Source of the DNA: Clostridia bacterium
GTDB lineage: Bacteria; Bacillota; Clostridia; Christensenellales; Aristaeellaceae
Direction of reading: 5' to 3'
NCBI GenBank assembly: GCA_017476605.1
Contig: JAFUZM010000042.1
Location: forward strand, 1 to 64,000
Length of the DNA: 64,000 nt
The notes beneath the pieces are model-generated. The model had not been told where the DNA came from. It worked only from the letters and a program-made list of their open reading frames with translations, and made no database searches. Below are positions 25,668-34,479 of the stretch, piece after piece; positions within the stretch are counted from its first letter, which is position 1, and every line of letters begins with the position of its first letter. The position numbers were made by a program, and so were the translations under genes.

Positions 25668-26267
25668 ATGAGCCTTTTATTGCATATTTGCTGTGCACCG
25701 TGTTCGATTGCCTGTATTGATACCCTCCGGGCATCCGGAATCGAGCCTTATGGATACTGGTTTAATCCAAACATTCATCCGTATACGGAATATCGGATGA
25801 GAAAAAATACGCTGATTGATTATGCAAAGAGCATTGACCTTAGGCTGGATTTGAATGACGATTATGGCCTCCGCCCCTTTGTTAAAGCGGTTGCAGAGGA
25901 TATAGATGGACGCTGCAGTACATGCTATTCCATGCGGATGGATGAGGCGGCAAGATATGCGGCAGAGCATGGATTTTCGCAGTTTACCAGTACGCTGTTT
26001 ATCAGTCCGTATCAGAATCACGAGCTTTTGAAGGTAACCGCTGAGAACGCAGCCAGGCAGTACGGTATAGAGTTTTTCTATCAGGATTTTAGGCCGTATT
26101 TCAGGGCAGGACAGGATCGCGCAAGAGAACTCGGACTGTATATGCAAAAATACTGTGGCTGCATCTTTTCTGAGGAGGATCGCTACCTGGCCGCAAAACG
26201 GAGAAAAAAGGCGATGCGGGAGGCCAAACTGGCGGAGCAGATGAACGGAGCAATATCAGAAGGATGA
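25668..26267 (+). CDS. queH: Epoxyqueuosine reductase QueH
   Basis: A 199-residue soluble protein of the QueH (DUF208) family. It carries CCAPC near residue 9, GRCSTCYSMR near 83, and KYCGCIFSEED near 165, which together give the cysteines of the iron-sulfur cluster and active site. QueH reduces epoxyqueuosine to queuosine in tRNA and is an analogue of QueG. ATG 25668 is chosen because it begins the conserved core; in-frame starts at 25557 and 25635 would overlap or crowd rfbB. It follows rfbB by 44 bases on the same strand. No other queuosine gene is nearby and no preQ1 element was seen. Confidence 0.9.
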   Translation: MSLLLHICCAPCSIACIDTLRASGIEPYGYWFNPNIHPYTEYRMRKNTLIDYAKSIDLRLDLNDDYGLRPFVKAVAEDIDGRCSTCYSMRMDEAARYAAEHGFSQFTSTLFISPYQNHELLKVTAENAARQYGIEFFYQDFRPYFRAGQDRARELGLYMQKYCGCIFSEEDRYLAAKRRKKAMREAKLAEQMNGAISEG

Positions 26268-26362
26268 AAATGTGCTTTGCTTTCTGATCATGTGACCTGG
26301 CTTAACAGATAAGAAGAGCACAGGGAGAGAAGACGGGAAATGAAAGGACCAGGTGATAAGCC

Positions 26363-28570
26363 ATGAAAAAAAGAGATGGAATCTTATATCAATGGGGACC
26401 GGTAATCTTTGTTGCTATTCTCACGGTCATTGTTTTTGCGGGAAATCTATTTGGCAAATTGAGAACCTGGGCCGACATGTGCGATACAGAGATTTCATTT
26501 CTTAATGGGCGTGAACTGAGCATTGATAACGGAGACAGCTATGGAATCATGACGATGGGGCCCTGGTATAATCTTCCGGCCGGGAAATATCGTCTTAAGT
26601 GGATCATTGACTGTGATGAGGTCAATGAGGTTCATCTTATCACCCAGAATCAGGCAAGGATCGTTCCGGATACATTTAAGGTGAATCCGGACCAAAGCGA
26701 CAGCGATATTTATTTTGAATTATTGGATGCGGCAGCTCATCTGGAAATCAAAGTTGACTTCAAGGCCGGGACGAGAATCAATGTATTGGATTTTCGAATG
26801 TACAGTCCGAAGTATCGGGATAATCAGTTAACCTTTGCACTGATCATGGCATTACTTGCATTCCTGTGGAGAAGACACTGCACAGGGAAAAAGATAGAGC
26901 CGGGAATTGTCCTGATTGCAGGTGCCGTCATCTATGCTTCGGTTCCATCTCTACGGGATAATTTTTCTCTTATCTATGATACATCGTTTCATGTAGGAAG
27001 ATTGTGGAATCTGGCAGATGGACTTGCATCCGGTCAGTTCCCGGTAAGATGCGCCGGCTATACATATAATGGATATGGGGCAATAACATCTATTTTTTAT
27101 CCGGATGCATATCTTTATCCTGCAGCCGTTTTGCTGCTGCTTGGCTTTTCGACAAACTATGTCATGCAGCTGATTTTTATATCGCTTAATATTGTTTCAG
27201 CAGTAACAATGTATGCCTGTGCGAAACGACTGTTTAAACAGGAATCGTGGATGCCGGTGTTATCCTCCATTTTATATGTACTGGCGATTTACCGGATTAC
27301 AGATATCTATGTACGCTGTGCGCTGGGGGAAGCCATCGCGATGGCGTTTTATCCGGTCTTTATCTCCGGTGTCTTTGAGGTGTTTTTCGGGGATAAGAAA
27401 AATTGGCCGATTCTTGTACTTGGTTCCTCTGCATTGTTTTACAGCCATGTGGTCACGACATTTATGTCGGTTTTATTCCTGTTTTGCATGGGAGTACTTT
27501 ATTTTTGGAAGCTGATAAAGGAAAGACGGATTGGTTATCTTCTTCTTGCTGGCTTTGTAACGATTGTCATTTGTCTTGCACAGGTGGTTCCCATGCTGCA
27601 TTACAATGCTATGGGGATAGGAGCAGAAAACATTCGTGGATTAACAGCACATAATTCCCTGGCGCCTGCACAACTGTTTTTGTGGGGCGAGGGAGATATG
27701 CCGGTTGATCCGGCTGACTGGACGCTTTCCGGTCAGCCGATAGAACCAGGAATGGTCTTAAATATTGGAATCGTGCTTCTTGTGTATGCCATTGCCGTCG
27801 GATGCAAAAAGGAAGGTGTTGTCAAAGCGGGTTTGCAGGAAAAGTGGAGCGCACTGGATGAAAATGAGCGGCGAGCACTTCGTATGGCATTCATTGGTGC
27901 AGTTGGTGCATTTGCAACCACGACAATGTTTCCCTGGCAGCAGATCGGACTTGTGACACTTAAGTTTACGGATTATATTCAATTTGCATGGCGTTTCATG
28001 ATTTTCCCGGCTGCATTCTTTTCTCTTGCAGGTGCATTTGGATATTTGAAGGCATTTGAAAATAAGGAACGGGCAACGCTGATGGTATTTATCATCGCTG
28101 TCATTATGGTCCTGCCAACAATAGGAAAACAAACAAGGTTTGATGATGTGGTAAAATATGGGGAGATCACAACACCGCACCTGATGTACATGGAATACAA
28201 TATTCCAAATACCGATTTGAAACAGACGACAGATCGCACACTGCGGCTGGATAATGGCATTACAGTCAGCGAGTATGAAAAGAAGGGAAATCAAATAGAC
28301 TGTAGCATTGTTGCCGATCAGGCAGGAAAGATTCAATTTCCTCTGTTTGGTTTTGATGGATACGTGGCAAAATTGAACGGGCAGCGTCTGGAAACATCCT
28401 TGGGGGAGAATAATCGTTTGGCAGTTCACCTTCCATCCGGGGCTTCGGGAACATTAACCGTTCGTTATCATGAACCGTTTCTCTGGCGCATTCTGGAGTG
28501 CATCTCTCTGGTTGCGCTGATTTGGACATGCGGAATGCTTAAGAAAGAAAAACGGCGTGAGGTTTTGTAG
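26363..28570 (+). CDS. Large membrane protein with 6-pyruvoyl-tetrahydropterin-synthase-related domain, copy 1
   Basis: A 735-residue protein. One N-terminal helix is followed by a beta-rich outer domain (about residues 35-150), then about twelve helices, then a second beta-rich outer domain at about 600-705 and a final helix. The membrane part has YDTSFHVGRLWNLADGL near residue 207 and GYGAITSIFYPDAYLYP near 235, the pattern of the PTPS-related membrane family (PF10131 as I recall). Members are thought to be GT-C-like or YfhO-like proteins of unknown activity. The name does not imply pterin chemistry. It is followed by a paralogue of similar length. RBS spacing and a 95-base gap from queH suggest its own transcription unit. 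Confidence 0.72.
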   Translation: MKKRDGILYQWGPVIFVAILTVIVFAGNLFGKLRTWADMCDTEISFLNGRELSIDNGDSYGIMTMGPWYNLPAGKYRLKWIIDCDEVNEVHLITQNQARIVPDTFKVNPDQSDSDIYFELLDAAAHLEIKVDFKAGTRINVLDFRMYSPKYRDNQLTFALIMALLAFLWRRHCTGKKIEPGIVLIAGAVIYASVPSLRDNFSLIYDTSFHVGRLWNLADGLASGQFPVRCAGYTYNGYGAITSIFYPDAYLYPAAVLLLLGFSTNYVMQLIFISLNIVSAVTMYACAKRLFKQESWMPVLSSILYVLAIYRITDIYVRCALGEAIAMAFYPVFISGVFEVFFGDKKNWPILVLGSSALFYSHVVTTFMSVLFLFCMGVLYFWKLIKERRIGYLLLAGFVTIVICLAQVVPMLHYNAMGIGAENIRGLTAHNSLAPAQLFLWGEGDMPVDPADWTLSGQPIEPGMVLNIGIVLLVYAIAVGCKKEGVVKAGLQEKWSALDENERRALRMAFIGAVGAFATTTMFPWQQIGLVTLKFTDYIQFAWRFMIFPAAFFSLAGAFGYLKAFENKERATLMVFIIAVIMVLPTIGKQTRFDDVVKYGEITTPHLMYMEYNIPNTDLKQTTDRTLRLDNGITVSEYEKKGNQIDCSIVADQAGKIQFPLFGFDGYVAKLNGQRLETSLGENNRLAVHLPSGASGTLTVRYHEPFLWRILECISLVALIWTCGMLKKEKRREVL

Positions 28571-28646
28571 AATTTTCGAGATCGGCCAGAGGCATTTGCC
28601 ACTTGATTGAGAGCATCTTTCTTTTTCGATTTAGACACGCCTTAGG

Positions 28647-30794
28647 ATGGAGTTGCCAGTGAAAAGAACGCATTTGATAGGGATTGTATGCCTGGCTTTC
28701 GCATTTTTGACACTGTTGTGGATGCCTGTAATTCTTGGAAGAACGGGGGCAAAGGTGTACATTGAGTCTGAAATTGATTTTCCAGAAGACAAAATCATGA
28801 AAGCTGGAATGACAGCAGTGTCAAAAGAAGGGCGTACCATTCGAGGCGGAGTGCATCATCTTGTTTTTGATGTCGGCGGCACGGGGACGCTGAATGTTTC
28901 GCTGTCAAGTCATAACGCAGCCACCATTGTCCCGGACACCTTCACGGTTCATGCCGGACAGGTTCAGGATGTAGAGATTTCGGCTTATACAGAGGTCGAT
29001 AAACTGAATATAGAGATGAGCACAGAGAGCGAGACCGATTGTCAGATTAACTCGATTGCGCTGATGAGCACGTCGCCCATTGATCGGCGGATAACATACA
29101 GTCTGGTGATCCTCCTGGCAACGGCGCTGCTTCTTTTGTGGAAATGTGGGCGACTGACCCGCGAAAATGTGGCAACGGGATTTTTGCTGGTATGCGCGGC
29201 ATTCCTGGCCAGCGTTCCCTGTCTCAAAGAGGATCTGAGTGTCGGAGATGATCTTTTCTATCACTGGGAACGTCTGACGGGGCTGATCTCCGGCCTCAAA
29301 AGCGGACAGTTTCCGGTACGCCTCTATCCGACGATGAATAATGGCTTTGGCGGGGTTGCGGCAGTTTTCTATCCGGATTTTTTCCTGTATCCCCTTGCCA
29401 TTCTGGTGATGGCAGGCGCGACCATGCAGTATGCACTGCATTGCTATCTGATCGGAACCAATATACTGACGGCGTTTTCGATGTACGCTTTTGCCAAAAA
29501 GGTATCATCCGATAAACGAACAGCAGAGGTTGCATCTATTCTCTATACCCTGTCAACATATCGCCTGACGGATCTCTATACGAGAAGTGCGTTTGGCGAA
29601 TCACTGGCAATGGGCATTCTGCCGCTTGTACTTCTTTTTCTTTATGCTGTCCTGCGGGAGGATAAGAAAATGTGGCCGGCTCTTGCACTCTCTGCGGCAG
29701 CACTTTTCTATGCACACTTTATTACAACGCTTTTTGCAGCGGTTCTTTGCCTTGTCGCATGTGTGCTTTGTCTCCCGGAAATTTTCCGCGGGAAGCGTCT
29801 GGTTTCTCTGCTTCTTTCGGCCGTCTTTGCCTTCCTTTTGGCGCTTCCTGTCCTGGTGCCGCTCTATACACTGTCATGCCAGGGCGTGAAAGCAACCATG
29901 ATGATGCGGGATACGGTGTATAAGGCAATAGAACCTGCACAGCTGTTTTTCGCTACCTTTTCCGGGATTGACCAGGTGTGGGGAAATGACCATTTCAGCT
30001 ATCGGGCAATTGAAATCGGTGTTCCGCTGCTTTGTGGTATCATAGGGTATTTGTACTCATCCATACGAACAAAAACCGAGGAGCACAATCGCCTGCTGAT
30101 TCGGAGCATGGCCGTCGTCGGGATATGTGCCGCATTTATGAGCACAACAAATTTCCCATGGCCTATGGTGGACCGGCTGACCAGTCGTATTACCAGCTAC
30201 ATTCAGTTTCCGTGGCGCCTGTTGCTTGTGACACTCTGCCTTTGCGCAGTTCCGGCAGCCACTGCATATCGCCGTTTGGGCGAACATGCAGTGCTGATTG
30301 CACTTGGTATGTCCCTGATTTTTGCATTGCCGCTTGAACGCATGCAAACGCTGAATACAGATACTGTTCCTTACGGCAGAACTACAGAATGGCTGCATCT
30401 GTTCGGAGACTATAATTTTGAGGGAACGATTGCGTCTCAGGCGAATGATCGGAGTATCCGCCTGATGGGTGAAGGTGAAATTCGAGATATTCATCGAGCA
30501 GGTACGGATATGTCCTTTGAGATTGAAACCCGTGAGGAGACAACAGTGTCGCTTCCTCTATATGCCTTTGAGGGATATTCAGTTACACTTGGTAACAAAC
30601 CAATTGAGACATATCGGGGAAATGAAAATCGACTTACAATGACCATCCCTGCAGGTATCAATGATACAGTAAAGGTCGGGTTTACCGGGAATCCGGTATG
30701 GCTGGCAGGGGATATCGCAGGATGCCTGGCATTACTGTTCCTTATTGCATATGGAGGAATCCGGCGGAAGCGGGATCAAAAACAGCGAGCATAA
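28647..30794 (+). CDS. Large membrane protein with 6-pyruvoyl-tetrahydropterin-synthase-related domain, copy 2
   Basis: A 715-residue tandem paralogue of the gene at 26363 with the same order of domains. The matching membrane motifs are GDDLFYHWERLTGLISGL near residue 205 and GFGGVAAVFYPDFFLYP near 235. The outer N-terminal domain shares the IVPDTFxV strand with copy 1, and the C-terminal outer domain shares the LPLYAFEGY/FPLFGFDGY strand. The start may be ATG 28647 or, better placed behind GGAG, GTG 28659. The two genes probably arose by duplication and may form a heteromeric complex acting on surface glycans; this is inference. The next 311 bases hold a promoter and a structured leader. Confidence 0.72.
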   Translation: MELPVKRTHLIGIVCLAFAFLTLLWMPVILGRTGAKVYIESEIDFPEDKIMKAGMTAVSKEGRTIRGGVHHLVFDVGGTGTLNVSLSSHNAATIVPDTFTVHAGQVQDVEISAYTEVDKLNIEMSTESETDCQINSIALMSTSPIDRRITYSLVILLATALLLLWKCGRLTRENVATGFLLVCAAFLASVPCLKEDLSVGDDLFYHWERLTGLISGLKSGQFPVRLYPTMNNGFGGVAAVFYPDFFLYPLAILVMAGATMQYALHCYLIGTNILTAFSMYAFAKKVSSDKRTAEVASILYTLSTYRLTDLYTRSAFGESLAMGILPLVLLFLYAVLREDKKMWPALALSAAALFYAHFITTLFAAVLCLVACVLCLPEIFRGKRLVSLLLSAVFAFLLALPVLVPLYTLSCQGVKATMMMRDTVYKAIEPAQLFFATFSGIDQVWGNDHFSYRAIEIGVPLLCGIIGYLYSSIRTKTEEHNRLLIRSMAVVGICAAFMSTTNFPWPMVDRLTSRITSYIQFPWRLLLVTLCLCAVPAATAYRRLGEHAVLIALGMSLIFALPLERMQTLNTDTVPYGRTTEWLHLFGDYNFEGTIASQANDRSIRLMGEGEIRDIHRAGTDMSFEIETREETTVSLPLYAFEGYSVTLGNKPIETYRGNENRLTMTIPAGINDTVKVGFTGNPVWLAGDIAGCLALLFLIAYGGIRRKRDQKQRA

Positions 30795-30891
30795 AACATA
30801 CGCGTCTGTGCTACCGCAGAAAAGAGCAAGAAACTCAGGCGCTTCCGGGCGTAAAAACTGGCGAAACAATGAGAATTTAAGCCTGGCGAAC

Positions 30892-30920
30892 TTGCAAAAG
30901 ACATGCATTTCATGTATACT
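30892..30920 (+). promoter_or_regulatory. Promoter of the surface-protein/sortase/pseudopilus operon
   Basis: TTGCAA at 30892-30897 and TATACT at 30915-30920 with 17-base spacing. Predicted transcription begins near 30927, about 180 bases before the first gene. Confidence 0.65.
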
Positions 30921-30926
30921 GTATCG

Positions 30927-31105
30927 GCTGTAATTGGATACTTTTATGAAATCGTTTTCGCTAAAACGACGAGAGAGGTATCATTTATTGTCTGTTCCCG
31001 TGGGAAATGCCGAGTGACAAGAATTTTAAGCATCCTGGAACTGAAAAGAAACGGGAATTCTGATCCGGTATAGCAGTTTTTTTCAAATAATTTAGAGTTG
31101 AGGCA
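30927..31105 (+). promoter_or_regulatory. Structured 5' leader of unknown class ahead of the surface operon
   Basis: The leader has a hairpin TCGTTTT-CGCT-AAAACGA at 30952-30969. A second element follows, with outer stem TTGTC/GACAA at 30988-31020 enclosing TTCCC/GGGAA at 30995-31006. A seven-T run lies at 31077-31083 shortly before the ribosome site. That order suggests an attenuator or riboswitch. It does not match the cyclic-di-GMP-I, preQ1 or THF consensus that I know, and pairing was judged by eye. Confidence 0.35.
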
Positions 31106-31111
31106 ATGCGT

Positions 31112-32851
31112 ATGAGCAATGCAATAAATGCCAGACGTCACTATTCTTCATGCAGTCTCCTGAAGAAAGTCGTTTTCTGTTTTCTCATGATCTGCCTGCT
31201 TTTGGGGGCGGTTTCGGCTTTTGCTGCCACTATTGAGCTTTCCCTGTCGGAAGCCGTTTCACTGGTTGATGTGAAAGATGTGGAATATTCCATCTATAAG
31301 GTTGGGACTGCTTCCGGGACCGCGTGGACGATGGATGCTGCATTTTCGTCTATTTCCATGCCAAAAGTGGAGCCTGGAAAGGAAATTGATCCGGAGGACA
31401 TTAAGGCGGTTATAAAAAAGATTGCAGATGTTATAGCCGCAAACAGCAGCATTAAGCCTGTAAAAACGGCGCAATTGAGTTCGGCTGGAATGGCAACAAT
31501 TACCGGCCTCACAGACGGCCTGTATTATGGAGTCGCAACGAAGATTCCATCATACAGCAATTTTGTGTTAAAACTCGATCCATTCCTTGCCCAGGTTTCC
31601 GGGACACAGAAGGTTCAGTCAAAACCGGAGCTCTGGCGTCAGGTCAGTGGCATTAAATACTGGGTTGACTATAACAACACATACAGAACGCGCCCGGACA
31701 GCATCAATGTTTACCTGCTGAGAAACGGTGAACAGATGACCAATGAACCGGAGTGGACAGGCACAGATACCAATACATGGCGGTATACATTCAGGGATCT
31801 GCCGATTTACACCTCTTCCGGCAGTATGATTACCTATACCGTTATTGAGGGATATGTCAATGAGTTCTATTCCTCCTATGTGGATAACACAGATTATTCA
31901 ATCACAAATACGCTGACCCAGACCCCGACCCCAACGCCGGTTCGGACTCCGACACCAGTTCCCACTCCGACACCAACACCAACTCCGAGCCCGACGCCAA
32001 CCCCGACCCCAACTCCGGAGCCAATCACGCTTCGTGGCATGAAGGTATGGGTGGATGAAAACAACACATACAATACTCGTCCGTCGAGCATTACCGTCAA
32101 TCTGTATGCGAATGGACAGCTGACCGGGAACACACCGGTTTGGACCATTGGAACAAATGCATGGAGTTACGTCTTTGAACAGCTGCCTCAGGTTACTGAG
32201 GATGGAACGACCATTGAGTATACTGTAGATGAGGTTCCGGTTAAGTTTTATGAGGCATCTGTCGCCGGAACAACCATTACGAATACATTGATTCCCAATG
32301 AACCGTCCGGATATATTGACATCACCGGACATAAGACATGGCGTGAGATTACATTTGAAGAGCTTGAAGCAATGAGCTCAAGTAATTATTCGCAGCCAAC
32401 CTCCATTACCGTCAGCCTCCTTCGCAATGGGGAGATCGTGGCGAATCAGACGGTGAGCGAAGCCACGGACTGGAACTACACATTTGAGCACCAGCCACTT
32501 GATGATGGCTATGGAACGACCTACGAATATGCAATTCGTGAGAGCGGCGTTCCCGGCTATTATGCAAGTGTAAACGGATATGACCTTGTGAACGTGCGCA
32601 TCCCCGGAAGACCAACCAATCCCGGGGACACACCGAAATCTCCGCCATCTCCCTTTGTTGAACATACAGAGGAAGAACTGGAAGAGCTGATCGACATCTT
32701 TGATTATGATACGCCTTTGTATGGAGGACTGTTAAAGACGGGCGATGAAGTACCGGTGTATCCGTTTGTTTTCGGTGGCATAGGGCTTACAATTGTTCTT
32801 GTTTTGATCTTTGCTGGCAGAAAGAATAAAAAGACCGAGGGCAAGGCATGA
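31112..32851 (+). CDS. Cna-B (SpaA-like) surface protein with Thr-Pro linker and variant sorting signal
   Basis: A protein of about 579 residues with a signal peptide (hydrophobic core near 20-35, ending in SAFAAT). Three Cna-B-type isopeptide domains follow, opening with KYWVDYNNTYRTRP, KVWVDENNTYNTRP and KTWREITFEE, each closing with an acidic YTVxE or YAIRE strand. A Thr-Pro-rich linker at nucleotides 31917-32025 separates the first and second. The C-terminus has LLKTGDE, a 20-residue helix and a basic KNKKTEGKA tail, a cell-wall sorting signal in which the usual Pro of LPKTGD is Leu. The sortase follows with an ATGA overlap. ATG 31112 is preferred over 31106 because GAGG is 8 bases ahead. 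It is probably an adhesin or pilin-like protein. Confidence 0.87.
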   Translation: MSNAINARRHYSSCSLLKKVVFCFLMICLLLGAVSAFAATIELSLSEAVSLVDVKDVEYSIYKVGTASGTAWTMDAAFSSISMPKVEPGKEIDPEDIKAVIKKIADVIAANSSIKPVKTAQLSSAGMATITGLTDGLYYGVATKIPSYSNFVLKLDPFLAQVSGTQKVQSKPELWRQVSGIKYWVDYNNTYRTRPDSINVYLLRNGEQMTNEPEWTGTDTNTWRYTFRDLPIYTSSGSMITYTVIEGYVNEFYSSYVDNTDYSITNTLTQTPTPTPVRTPTPVPTPTPTPTPSPTPTPTPTPEPITLRGMKVWVDENNTYNTRPSSITVNLYANGQLTGNTPVWTIGTNAWSYVFEQLPQVTEDGTTIEYTVDEVPVKFYEASVAGTTITNTLIPNEPSGYIDITGHKTWREITFEELEAMSSSNYSQPTSITVSLLRNGEIVANQTVSEATDWNYTFEHQPLDDGYGTTYEYAIRESGVPGYYASVNGYDLVNVRIPGRPTNPGDTPKSPPSPFVEHTEEELEELIDIFDYDTPLYGGLLKTGDEVPVYPFVFGGIGLTIVLVLIFAGRKNKKTEGKA

Positions 32852-34479
32852 ATCCGAAATTGAGAGTGATCCTGATCATTCTTGCGGCACTTTGTTTTGC
32901 GATTGCGCTTTCATATCCTATCCTTTATCTGGTGCAGTCAAGAGGCAGTTCTACTGGGATGGATTCGCTCTCGTCTATACGACAGCGCGCCTTAGACAGC
33001 ATGCAGGAATCGGGTTCACCGGTTCCTGCTGCAACTGTTTTTGGAGAAGATCATACAAGTGAAACAGGGGCGCCGGAGACAATCCTGCCGGAGATAACGC
33101 CGTTTCGCCCGGAAAACACCCACGATCCGGATGCAGAATATTCCGAGACGCGTTCTTCCACAGTGGGAACGGGCGACTCCAGGCTAACCACAGAACCAGA
33201 AGTCTCTCCTACCGGGGAGGATGCTGAATTCCAGAGAGAAACAGGGGAGAAAAAGCCGGACCGTTCATCTGTTTCTGAATGGCCTGCAAACGAATCGACA
33301 TCATCCCAGGAAATCGTTAGCGCTACGGCATTGCCGTCCCGTCCGGAATCAGCAGAGCCATCGCCCAGGACTGAGACTCCAGAACCGATATCAGAGGGAA
33401 GCCTTCAAGATCCGGGTATAGAGAAAACCCATGCTTCTATCAACCTTAAGACGCTTGAGATGGAATGGATTTCCCAGATGTCTGTCATGCGGGACGTTTT
33501 TGTCGCCAGTGCAGCGATCGACAACGGACTAACTGAACAGGAACCAGAGGATACCGATCAGGCAATCATTGAGGATGAACGTGAACAGGACTTGGCGGCC
33601 GACCTGATGATCGGAAGCCTTAATGGATCGCTTGTCTCAGCGCTTGATGCCGAAGAATGGGATACTGCCTCTAATCAAGAAAAGACGTTGATTCGTGAGC
33701 TTTCCGTCATTGATGAAAGCGGAACTCTGATGGCAGCCACAAAGAGCAAGGCGACGCCAAAGCCGCGCCCTGTGATTGTGTTTACGCCCTCACCCAAACC
33801 GACGACAACACCGGACCGGCGAATTCATACCGATACGGTGTCCCCGTATCCTGAAAAGGAGAAGATTGAGCTCAGCGAGAGTCGAATATTGCCTGAGCTC
33901 AAGGAAATCTATGACATTAACCATGATCTGGTTGGCTGGCTCACGATTCCCGGAACATATGTGGATTATCCGGTGGTGCAGAGCGCAGAAAAAGATGAGG
34001 ACTATTATCTGAAGCATGATTTCTATGGCAAGTATAATAAAAATGGCCAGCTGATCCTGGATGCCAATTGCGATCCATATACCCCAAGCTATCATCTGAT
34101 CATCAGCGGACATCATATGCTGAACGGAAACATGTTTGGCTATCTGGTCCGGTTTTATCGCAAGGAATACTGGGAGGAACGGAAGATCCTTAGGTTTGAC
34201 AACCTTATGGAGCATAAGGAATTTGTCATTTTTGCAGCATTTTATTCGGCGGATTATGATATTGATGAGGAAGGGTTCCGTTATAATGTAGATATTCAGT
34301 ATCGGCGGGAGTTTGACGAATGGATTGCCGAAGTTCGTGCAAATCAGCTATATGATACCGGGATAGATGTGGAATTCGGAGACGAATTTATCACGTTAAC
34401 TACGTGTGCGGCGAACCGAAAGAATGGGCGCTTTGTCTGTGTGGCACGGCGCATTCGCGAAGGAGAGAAGTTTGAATGA
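32848..34479 (+). CDS. Class B sortase with long disordered N-terminal stalk
   Basis: A 543-residue protein: a membrane helix at residues 7-29, then about 310 residues rich in Ser, Glu, Pro and Thr, then a sortase domain from about 350. The domain opens with VGWLTIPGTYVDYPVVQS, has the catalytic HIS in IISGHHML near 419, CYS in TLTTCAAN near 518 and ARG in NGRFVC near 527. This is the SrtB layout, but class B sortases are normally near 250 residues, so the stalk is unusual. It probably anchors or polymerises the Cna-B protein encoded just upstream (ATGA overlap), whose sorting motif is also atypical. The next gene again overlaps by ATGA. Confidence 0.92.
   Translation: MNPKLRVILIILAALCFAIALSYPILYLVQSRGSSTGMDSLSSIRQRALDSMQESGSPVPAATVFGEDHTSETGAPETILPEITPFRPENTHDPDAEYSETRSSTVGTGDSRLTTEPEVSPTGEDAEFQRETGEKKPDRSSVSEWPANESTSSQEIVSATALPSRPESAEPSPRTETPEPISEGSLQDPGIEKTHASINLKTLEMEWISQMSVMRDVFVASAAIDNGLTEQEPEDTDQAIIEDEREQDLAADLMIGSLNGSLVSALDAEEWDTASNQEKTLIRELSVIDESGTLMAATKSKATPKPRPVIVFTPSPKPTTTPDRRIHTDTVSPYPEKEKIELSESRILPELKEIYDINHDLVGWLTIPGTYVDYPVVQSAEKDEDYYLKHDFYGKYNKNGQLILDANCDPYTPSYHLIISGHHMLNGNMFGYLVRFYRKEYWEERKILRFDNLMEHKEFVIFAAFYSADYDIDEEGFRYNVDIQYRREFDEWIAEVRANQLYDTGIDVEFGDEFITLTTCAANRKNGRFVCVARRIREGEKFE

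Noticed and set aside
26363..30794. Pterin synthesis role for the PTPS-related proteins
   Set aside because: The family name is historical. The proteins are large membrane proteins without a pterin-synthase active site.
30927..31105. Cyclic-di-GMP riboswitch ahead of the surface operon
   Set aside because: A surface operon makes it tempting, but the conserved core sequences of that class are absent.
31917..32025. Short tandem repeats that could suggest a CRISPR or non-coding repeat
   Set aside because: The hexamers stay in frame and code for the Thr-Pro linker of the Cna-B protein. No spacers exist.
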